Below are positions 1-6,600 of a stretch of DNA of 10,018 bases, piece by piece. The position numbers and the translations under genes are program-made. Source of the DNA: Rhodospirillales bacterium. GTDB taxonomy: Bacteria; Pseudomonadota; Alphaproteobacteria; Rhodospirillales; JASLLV01. The DNA is taken from contig JASMAE010000084.1 in assembly GCA_030754475.1 (NCBI GenBank), positions 1-10,018 of the forward strand, read 5' to 3'. How positions within the stretch are numbered: position 1 is the first letter of the stretch; the number at the start of each line of letters is the position of its first letter. The notes under the pieces are model-generated. The model searched no databases, was not told the origin of the DNA, and saw only the letters and a program-made list of their open reading frames with translations.

Positions 1-2
1 AG

Positions 3-131
3 AACTCCCACCACATTGTCGAATCCTGTTTCAAGGGGCTTGCCCGGGCGCTCCGCGAGGCCGTCGAGGTGGACCCGCGCCGCGCCGACGAGATCCCGTC
101 GACCAAGGGAGTTCTCGGCGGCTCCCTTTGA
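3..131 (+). CDS. hisB: Imidazoleglycerol-phosphate dehydratase, C-terminal fragment (5' end outside window)
   Basis: The last 42 codons of HisB, which dehydrates imidazole glycerol phosphate to imidazole acetol phosphate in cytoplasmic histidine synthesis. The fragment opens with NSHHIVES, the second metal-binding His-His-x-x-Glu motif of the family, which helps hold the two catalytic Mn ions. It ends with the conserved IPSTKGVLGG tail, so the natural C-terminus is present and only the upstream part is cut by the window edge. The TGA stop at 129-131 overlaps a possible TTG start of the next frame. It is the first visible gene of the his operon. Family assignment is very secure from these two motifs. 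Whether it is a standalone dehydratase or fused to HisN-type phosphatase cannot be seen, though alphaproteobacterial HisB is normally single-domain. Confidence 0.95.
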   Translation, partial: NSHHIVESCFKGLARALREAVEVDPRRADEIPSTKGVLGGSL

Positions 132-154
132 TCGGCGCGGAGGGTTCGAGGACC

Positions 155-562
155 ATGCGCGTCTTTACGGTTCATTTGCGCCGCCACGGCCTTGATGTGG
201 ATCGCGACCTCGCGCTCGTCAAGGAGGGGTTCTGCTGGCCGGCCTTCTTGTTCTCCTTCCTTTGGGCGCTTTGGCACCGTCTGTGGATCGTGGCGATCGC
301 CATTTTCTCGGTCGAGGCGGCGTTGAGTTGGGCACTCGCCGCCTTCGCCTCCGACCCCGTGAGCCGGGCGGCGGTCTCGCTCGGCGTGGCCGTCATCATC
401 GGCAACCTTGCCAACGACTTGCGACGCTGGGCCCTCGCCCGGCAGGAATTCGCAGACGCCGGCGTGGTTGCCGCGGACGATCGCGATTCGGCCGAGCGCC
501 GCTTTCTCGAATCCCGTCCCGAGCTCGCGGCCGAGCTTCGTGCGGCGATGTACGCGCCATGA
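155..562 (+). CDS. DUF2628 membrane protein inside the his operon
   Basis: A 135-residue small membrane protein of the DUF2628 type. It starts MRVFTVHLRR and carries the aromatic KEGFCWPAFLFSFLWALWHR stretch typical of the family. Hydrophobic segments lie at about residues 28-40, 43-63 and 71-86, and a charged cytoplasmic tail (DLRRWALARQEF, then DRDSAERRFLESRPE) follows. I chose the ATG at 155 because MRVFTVH is the usual N-terminus and a GGAGGG lies at 139-144. The frame is open back to a TTG at 128 that overlaps the hisB stop, which would add nine unconvincing residues. The stop (TGA 560-562) overlaps the hisH ATG in an ATGA junction, so the two are probably translationally coupled. Its function is unknown; no histidine enzyme is missing that it would obviously supply. 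From memory, this hisB-DUF2628-hisH order recurs in Rhodospirillales, so it is unlikely to be a random insertion. Confidence 0.88.
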   Translation: MRVFTVHLRRHGLDVDRDLALVKEGFCWPAFLFSFLWALWHRLWIVAIAIFSVEAALSWALAAFASDPVSRAAVSLGVAVIIGNLANDLRRWALARQEFADAGVVAADDRDSAERRFLESRPELAAELRAAMYAP

Positions 563-1200
563 ACGTCGTCATCGTCGACTATGGATCGGGGAATTTGCGT
601 TCGGCGCAGAAGGCCTTCGAGCGCGCCAACGCCGAAGCTGACCTCGGCTTCACCGTCACGGTCTCGGCCGACGCAGACGACATCCGGCGCGCGAGCCACG
701 TGGTTCTTCCGGGCGTCGGCGCGTTCGCCGATTGCATGCGCGGGCTCGAATCCCTTTCCGGAATGCGCGAAGCGCTTGAAGACGTCGTCGTCCGCGGGCG
801 CACGCCCTTCCTCGGCATTTGCGTCGGCATGCAGCTGATGGCGCGCGTCGGGCGCGAGCACGGCGACCACGCAGGCCTGGGGTGGATCGGCGGCGAAGTT
901 GTGGCCTTGATGCCCGGCGACGCGACCCTCAAGGTTCCCCACATGGGCTGGAACGAACTCATCCTTTCCCCGGCCCATCCCGTGTTCAAAGGTATCGCCG
1001 AAGGGGCGCATGTCTATTTCGTGCACTCTTACGGCTTCGTTTGCGAAGACCCGGCGAACGTGATCGCAAGCGTGGACTACGGCGGCGAGATGACGGCCGC
1101 GATCGGCCGAGACAACCTCGTCGGCACCCAGTTCCACCCGGAAAAAAGTCAGGCCACGGGCCTCGCCGTTATCGCCAACTTCTTGCGCTGGCGGCCCTGA
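559..1200 (+). CDS. hisH: Imidazole glycerol phosphate synthase, glutamine amidotransferase subunit
   Basis: HisH, 213 residues, the glutaminase half of IGP synthase. It hydrolyses glutamine and channels ammonia through the HisF barrel. It has the class I amidotransferase triad: Cys88 in the nucleophile elbow LGICVGMQ, and His193 and Glu195 in the motif QFHPEKSQ. The N-terminal VIVDYGSGNLRS, the oxyanion-strand PGVGAF (about 51-56) and HVYFVHSYGF (151-160) are also typical. Length is normal for the family (about 200-215). The ATG at 559 overlaps the stop of the DUF2628 gene (ATGA), and the first residues match the family N-terminus, so the start is secure. The partner hisF lies two genes downstream, with hisA between, which is a standard order. 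I see no missing key residue. Confidence 0.97.
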   Translation: MNVVIVDYGSGNLRSAQKAFERANAEADLGFTVTVSADADDIRRASHVVLPGVGAFADCMRGLESLSGMREALEDVVVRGRTPFLGICVGMQLMARVGREHGDHAGLGWIGGEVVALMPGDATLKVPHMGWNELILSPAHPVFKGIAEGAHVYFVHSYGFVCEDPANVIASVDYGGEMTAAIGRDNLVGTQFHPEKSQATGLAVIANFLRWRP

Positions 1201-1245
1201 GGCGCGACCGGACCAGATGTGACGATTTCACGTATCGGAACCGGA

Positions 1246-1980
1246 ATGATTCTCTTTCCCGCAATCGATCTGAAGGACGGACAGTGCGTGCGGCTGGTAC
1301 AGGGCGACATGGACCGGGCGACCGTCTTCAACGACGATCCCGCAGCCCAAGCATGCGCCTTCGCCGAGTCCGGGTGCAAGTGGCTGCACGTGGTCGATCT
1401 GAACGGCGCCGGCACGGGCCGTCCGGTCAACGCGGGCTCCGTCGCCCGGATCCTGGAGGCCGTTTCGATCTCGGTACAATTGGGTGGCGGCATCCGCGAG
1501 CTCGCGACCATCGAGGACTGGCTGAGCGCGGGCGTGGCGCGCGTAGTGTTGGGGACCGCGGCCGCCCGCTCGCCCGAGCTCGTCAAGGCGGCCTGCCGCG
1601 CGTTCCCCGGACGAATCGCGGTCGCCCTCGACGGGCGCGACGGGCGCATCGCCGTCGAGGGCTGGGCCGAAACCTCGAGCCTCGACGAATACGAGCTCGC
1701 ACGCGCGTTCGAGGACGCGGGCGTCGCCGCCGCGATCCGCACCAACATCGCCCGCGACGGCACCATGGAGGGGCCGGACATCGAGGCGACGATCGCATTG
1801 GCGCGCGCGATCTCGATTCCGGTCATCGCCTCGGGCGGCGTCGGCTCGCTCGCCGATCTCGAGGCGCTCAAACGCAAGGGCCAAGGTCTTCTCGCCGGCG
1901 TTATCGTTGGGCGCGCGATCTACGAAGGCCGCGTGGGCGTGGCCGAGGCGGTCCGGCTATTCACGGAAGCCCCGGCATGA
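1246..1980 (+). CDS. hisA: Phosphoribosyl-formimino-AICAR-P isomerase (ProFAR isomerase)
   Basis: HisA, 244 residues, a TIM barrel that carries out the Amadori rearrangement of ProFAR to PRFAR, the substrate of HisF-HisH. The barrel opens with MILFPAIDLKDGQCVRL, holding the catalytic Asp8. The second catalytic Asp is Asp129 in the strand RIAVALDGRDG. The phosphate-binding loops QLGGGIR (78-84), DGTMEGP and IASGGVGS are intact. I chose the ATG at 1246 because MILFPAIDLKDG is the family N-terminus. An in-frame GTG at 1219 would add nine residues with no family support. There is a 45-base gap after hisH and no strong Shine-Dalgarno sequence. HisA and HisF are related by ancient duplication, but the DLKDG loop and lack of the HisF PCLDVDRG motif make this HisA. 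Confidence 0.96.
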   Translation: MILFPAIDLKDGQCVRLVQGDMDRATVFNDDPAAQACAFAESGCKWLHVVDLNGAGTGRPVNAGSVARILEAVSISVQLGGGIRELATIEDWLSAGVARVVLGTAAARSPELVKAACRAFPGRIAVALDGRDGRIAVEGWAETSSLDEYELARAFEDAGVAAAIRTNIARDGTMEGPDIEATIALARAISIPVIASGGVGSLADLEALKRKGQGLLAGVIVGRAIYEGRVGVAEAVRLFTEAPA

Positions 1981-1993
1981 GGGACCACGCATC

Positions 1994-2773
1994 GTGCTGA
2001 AGGCGCGGATCATTCCGTGTTTGGACGTGGACCGGGGCCGCGTGGTCAAGGGAGTCAACTTCGTCGATTTGGTGGATGCGGGCGATCCCGTGGAGCAGGC
2101 GCGCATCTATGACGGCCACGGCGCCGACGAGCTCTGCTTCCTCGACATCACCGCCAGCGTCGAGGCGCGGGACACCATCCTCGATGTGGTGCGCCGAACC
2201 GCCGACCAATGCTTCATGCCGCTCACCGTCGGCGGCGGCGTCAGAACGATCGATGACATCCGGGGTCTCCTTCTCGCGGGCGCCGACAAGGTCTCCATCA
2301 ACACCGCCGCGGTCGAACGGCCCGAATTCGTGCGCGAGGCGGCGGAGAAGTTCGGAAGCCAGTGCATCGTCGCCGCCATCGACGCCAAAGCCGGCGGTCC
2401 CGGCCGGTTCGAGGTCTTTACCCACGGCGGTCGCCGGCCGACCGGCATCGAGGCGGTCGGATGGGCGCAGCGCCTGGCCGAATTTGGCGCCGGCGAGATC
2501 CTGCTCACCTCCATGGACCGCGACGGAACCCGAGACGGGTTCGATATCGTGCTGACGCGCGCGATCGCGGATGCGATCGGCGTCCCGGTGATCGCGTCGG
2601 GCGGCGCGGGCACCCTCGATCATCTGGTCGAGGCCGTCATCGAGGGCCATGCGAGCGCGGTGTTGGCGGCCTCGATCTTTCATTTCGGAACCTATACCAT
2701 CGGCGAGGCCAAGGCCTTCATGGGGGCGGCGGGCGTCCCGGTGCGAGCCGATGGCGCGGACGAGGGACGATGA
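1994..2773 (+). CDS. hisF: Imidazole glycerol phosphate synthase, cyclase subunit
   Basis: HisF, 259 residues, the (beta/alpha)8 cyclase that joins ammonia from HisH to PRFAR, giving imidazole glycerol phosphate and AICAR. The N-terminus LKARIIPCLDVDRGRVVKG contains catalytic Asp11. The second catalytic residue is Asp130 in CIVAAIDAK. Phosphate loops TVGGGVRT (78-85), SMDRDGTRDGFD and IASGGAGT are intact. The start is taken as the GTG at 1994, 13 bases after the hisA stop with GGGA at 1981-1984 as a possible weak ribosome site, because it gives the exact family N-terminus. The ATG at 1977 overlapping the hisA stop is in another frame. The stop overlaps the hisE ATG (ATGA at 2770-2773). Both catalytic aspartates fall at the canonical positions 11 and 130, which supports the chosen start. 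Confidence 0.97.
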   Translation: MLKARIIPCLDVDRGRVVKGVNFVDLVDAGDPVEQARIYDGHGADELCFLDITASVEARDTILDVVRRTADQCFMPLTVGGGVRTIDDIRGLLLAGADKVSINTAAVERPEFVREAAEKFGSQCIVAAIDAKAGGPGRFEVFTHGGRRPTGIEAVGWAQRLAEFGAGEILLTSMDRDGTRDGFDIVLTRAIADAIGVPVIASGGAGTLDHLVEAVIEGHASAVLAASIFHFGTYTIGEAKAFMGAAGVPVRADGADEGR

Positions 2774-3111
2774 CCGACCCCGTTTCCGGCGCGAGCGTGC
2801 TGGAGCGCGTCTTCGAGGTGATCCGCAGCCGCCGCGGGGGCGATGCCGAGACCTCGAATACCGCACGCCTGTTCGCCAAGGGCCGGGGAAAGATCGCCCA
2901 GAAGGTGGGCGAAGAGGCGACCGAGGCGATCGTCGCGGCGCTCGTGGAGACGCCTGAGAGGCTCGCTGCCGAGAGCGCCGATCTCCTTTACCACCTGATG
3001 GTTCTGTGGGCCGAGGTCGGGATCACGCCGGACGACGTCTGGGCCGAGCTTCGCAAGCGCGAAGGGGCGCCGTCCGGACGACAAGCGAAAGCGGACACGG
3101 AAACGGGCTGA
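2770..3111 (+). CDS. hisE: Phosphoribosyl-ATP pyrophosphohydrolase
   Basis: HisE, 113 residues, removes pyrophosphate from phosphoribosyl-ATP, the second step of histidine synthesis. It is an all-alpha MazG-like NTP pyrophosphatase. The Mg-binding motif is visible as E48-E49-A-T-E52 in QKVGEEATEA and E68-S-A-D71 in AAESADLLYHLMV. It is a standalone HisE rather than a HisIE fusion, so hisI must lie elsewhere, as is usual in alphaproteobacteria. It starts in an ATGA overlap with hisF. The last 15 residues or so (APSGRQAKADTETG) are polar and look less conserved than the typical tail. hisG, hisD, hisC and hisI are not in the window. Confidence 0.95.
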   Translation: MTDPVSGASVLERVFEVIRSRRGGDAETSNTARLFAKGRGKIAQKVGEEATEAIVAALVETPERLAAESADLLYHLMVLWAEVGITPDDVWAELRKREGAPSGRQAKADTETG

Positions 3112-3139
3112 GACGAAACGCGCGAGTGGGGTGGTGCGC

Positions 3140-3508
3140 ATGGCCTACGATTCGAACAACATCTTCGCCAAGATCCTCAGGGGCGAGATCCCGTGCTCCA
3201 AGGTTCACGAGGACGAGTACGCGTTGGCGTTTCACGACATCAATCCGCAGGCGCCGGTCCACGTGCTCGTCATCCCCAAGGGGGCCTACGGGTCCATGGA
3301 CGACTTCTCGGCGAACGCGAGCGAGGCCGAAATCGCCGGTTTCTTCCGCGCCGTCGGCGCGGTCGCGCGCGCGCTTGCGCTCACCGCGGCGGGCTATCGG
3401 ATTCTCGCCAATCACGGGGCCAACGCCCGCCAGGAAGTGCCCCATTTCCACGTTCACATCTTCGGCCAAGCGGATTTGGGCCCGATGCTCGCGGGCAAGC
3501 CCGCTTAA
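3140..3508 (+). CDS. HIT/HINT family nucleotide hydrolase
   Basis: A 122-residue histidine-triad protein of the HINT (PKCI-like) branch. These are cytoplasmic purine nucleoside phosphoramidases that cleave P-N bonds in AMP-linked substrates. The N-terminus NIFAKILRGEIPCSKVHED, the central HVLVIPKG (41-48) and the signature NHGANARQEVPHFHVHIFGQ are all present, with the triad at His102, His104 and His106. The ATG at 3140 is preferred because GTGGGG at 3126-3131 is well spaced from it and MAYDSNNIFAKI is a usual start. In-frame GTGs at 3131 and 3134 are alternatives. It follows hisE by 28 bases on the same strand, so it is probably the last gene of the his transcript. Its role there is unknown. 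One inference is hydrolysis of adenylylated by-products. Confidence 0.93.
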   Translation: MAYDSNNIFAKILRGEIPCSKVHEDEYALAFHDINPQAPVHVLVIPKGAYGSMDDFSANASEAEIAGFFRAVGAVARALALTAAGYRILANHGANARQEVPHFHVHIFGQADLGPMLAGKPA

Positions 3509-3539
3509 GCATTTGTTGACTCCGCCCGGCTAGTATCAG

Positions 3540-3568
3540 GGCCGCGTGATCGCCGTCACATCGCGGCC
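3540..3568. terminator. Imperfect hairpin after the his operon, possible terminator
   Basis: Between the HIT gene and the FecR-RTX gene, GGCCGCG (3540-3546) pairs with CGCGGCC (3562-3568). TGA (3547-3549) can also pair with TCA (3556-3558), leaving a small loop and a three-base bulge. No T-run follows on either strand, so it is not a classical intrinsic terminator. It could end the his transcript with help from Rho, or structure the leader of the next gene. Low confidence. The rest of the 155-base gap shows nothing clear. Confidence 0.3.
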
Positions 3569-3663
3569 GCCCCCAAAGGAATAGAATCGTACGTGGTGGA
3601 CGCGCGCCCCAGGAAATGTGCGCAGTTGCTAACGAGCTGACCAAGTTCGATGTACGGAACGTG

Positions 3664-6600
3664 ATGAGCAAATCGACCGTGAGTCCCGTTGCTCCGGGGT
3701 TCCTGAGCCAGAACGGCCAATTCGACGTCGTTATCGAGGCCGCCGGCCAGACCGTGGTGGTGCCCGGCGGGCACATGCTGCTGGTCGCGGACTTCGTGCG
3801 CCAGGGGCCCGACCTCGTTCTCGTCGGACCGGACGGCGAAACCGTGCTCGTTCGCGGCTATTTCGCAGCCCCCGAACCGCCCGTGCTCGCGACCGAAGGC
3901 GGCGCCCAAATCACCCCCGATCTCGCCCAGAAACTGGCCGGGCCGATCGCGCCGGGCGAACTCGCACAGGCCGGACCCGCCCTCGATTTGCTCCCCATCG
4001 GCCAGGTGCGCGTCGTCGCCGGCGAAGTGATCCTGACCCGGAGCGACGGCACCCAAGCGCGGGCCGAGAACGGGACACCGGTATTCCAGGGCGACGTGGT
4101 CGAGACCGAGGCCGACGCCTCGATCGGAATCGTGTTCTCCGACGACACGACGTTTTCCTTGGGCGAGAGCGGCCGCATGGTCATGGACGAGCTCGTCTAC
4201 GACCCCGACACCCAGATTGGCGCGGCGGTTTTTTCCGTGGTCCAAGGCATCTTCACCTTCGTCAGTGGCCAGATCGCCAAGACCGGCGCGGATGCCATGA
4301 CGATCCAGACGCCAGTCGCCAACATCGGCATCCGCGGGACCAAGGTCGCGGGCCGCGCGTCCGCCGAGGGCGAGGACAGCACCATCACCCTGCTCGCCGA
4401 CGATGACGGCTCGGTCGGCGAGATCGTGGTGGCGAATGCCGCCGGCGTGCAGGTGCTGAGCGGCATCGGCCAGACGACCACGGTCACGAGCTTCTTCCAG
4501 TCGCCGCCACCGCCGACCACGATGACGGCCGATCAAATCGACCAACAGTTCGGCGCCACCTTGCAGACGCTTTCGTCTTCGCGCCCCGCCGCCGAGCGCG
4601 GCGGCGAAGGCGAAGAAGGGACCACGGACGAGGGTCCCGGCGGCGCTGAAGAGATTGGGCCCGACGCCGACGGCGAAGCGGCTGGCGAGGACTTAGACGA
4701 GGTGGCGCTCGAGGGCGAACTCGTCGAAGGAGGGCCGCCGGAAGAGGGCGATCCGCTGGCGGAAGGTGAGGAAGGCGAATTCGGCCCCGACGGCGAACTC
4801 GCGGAACTCGGCCCCGAGGATCCGGACGCGTCGCCTGAGGAACAGGCGGCGGCGGATGCGTTCGCCGACGAAACCGGGGTTGGGGCCACCGTCGTGGACG
4901 CCTTTTCGGCCGCCGCTGACGGGGCGGCCGACCAGGCGATCGCCCACGGCGCTCCGCCCGAGGAGGTCGCCGAGGCGGTCGCCGCCGCCGAGGCCGCATA
5001 CCAAGCCGCGCTCGCCGCCGGCGCCAGTCCCGAACAGGCGATGGCCGCCGCCATGGCCGCGGCCGGGGGTCCGCCAGGCGGTGAGCCCGGCGATCAGGAG
5101 TTCGGCGACGCACAGCCGGGACCCGGCGGTCCGCAATCACCTGCCGGGCCGGACGGGCAGACAGGACCGGGCGGTCCCGATGGAACCGATGATCCGCGCG
5201 CCTCGATCTTCGCTGGCGCGCTTGGCGACCTCGCCGGACAGGGTGGCGGAGGGGTCTTCTCGGCCGCGTTCGGCGTCGGCTTCGGCCCCGATCTGGGCGG
5301 CGATTTCGGTTTCGATGGCGACTTCGGGGCGTTCGAGTTCCATGGCCTCGACCCCTTCGGGTTTGGCGGCCCCGACCCGTTCGGCTTCGCCGGCTTCGAT
5401 CCGTTCGGGTTCGCCGGCTTCGAGGGCGAATTCAATCCGGACGACCCCTTCTTCGATGACGACCGCGAAGACGAGGCGCAGCCGTCGCAGCTCAGCGAGG
5501 CCGATAACTTCATCGCCGGCACGTCCGGCGCCGACTTCATCGTCGTGCCCAACGAGACGTCGAGCGACGCCATCGCCGGCCGCGAAGGGGACGACTACAT
5601 CTACGCCGATCTGCCCCAGAACTTCGATCCCGCGGTCAACAACGTCGGCAATCCCCTGACCAGCCCGTCGTTCGGGGCGTCGGGCGGAAACGACGCGATT
5701 TCGGGGGGCTCGGGCAACGACACCATCTTCGGTGGCCCTGGCGACGACCTGGTCGACGGTGACGTCCCCGACGACGTGGGCGTTCTGGAGGATCTCAACT
5801 TCTTCCTCGGCGATTCCTCGAACCCGGGCAACGACTTCATCGACGGCGGAGCGGGTAACGACACGCTCTTCGGCGGACTCGGCGACGACACCCTGGTCGG
5901 GGGCACGGGCGCCGATAGCCTCGAAGGTGGAAACGGCGTCGATTCGATCGTCGGCGGTGACGGCAACGACGTGGTCTTGGGAGCCGAATCCAGCGCCGAT
6001 TCCGACACCTTTCGCGGCGACGCGGGAATCGGTGACACCGCTGGCGCCAGCGCCTTCATCGACTCGCTTTCCTACCGCGACGACTCCTCGGGCGTGAGCG
6101 TCACGCTCGGCAGTGTCGACGGGTCCTCGTCCGGAAGCGCCACCGGTTCCGCTATCGGCACCGACACCTTGTTCGCCTTCGACAACGTGGCCGGCTCGTG
6201 GGTCGCCGATTCGCTGACCGGGAACGCGGGCGCCAACTCCCTCGACGGACGAGGCGGCAACGACACGCTGACGGGCGGCGGCGGCGCTGACACGCTGCTG
6301 GGCGATACCGGCAACGACACCCTTTTCGGCGGCCAGGGCATCGACCAGCTTAGGGGCGGCGTCGGCGCCGACGTGTTCGGCTTCCAGGGCGGCGCCGGCA
6401 CGCAAGGAACCTTTGCCCGGGCCCAGTCCTTAGGCACCGATTCCATTTTCGACTTCGAAGCCGCGCTCGATTCGTTCCTGCTGTCCGACGCCGACTTCGG
6501 CCTCGGCACCTCGGGCACGTTGTCCGAGACCGCGAACAGCCTGAGCTACGTCGAGACGGCTTCGACCATTACCGGCTCGGCCGCTGACACCAACGGCGGC

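Noticed and set aside
172..1137. Long minus-strand open frame opposite DUF2628 and hisH
   Set aside because: Composition is Arg/Ala-rich antisense of known genes, with no family motif. It is a GC-driven shadow.
819..2000. 393-codon + strand open frame overlapping hisH and hisA
   Set aside because: It is Arg-rich and out of frame with two genes that have intact catalytic motifs.
3513..3536. Sigma-70 promoter (TTGACT with TAGTAT) upstream of the FecR-RTX gene
   Set aside because: The spacer between the two hexamers is only 9 bases, far from 16-18, and no other -10 box fits either one.
5137..6405. 422-codon minus-strand open frame opposite the RTX region
   Set aside because: It mirrors the repeat structure of the RTX gene and has no motif of its own. 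Codon bias keeps the antisense frame open.
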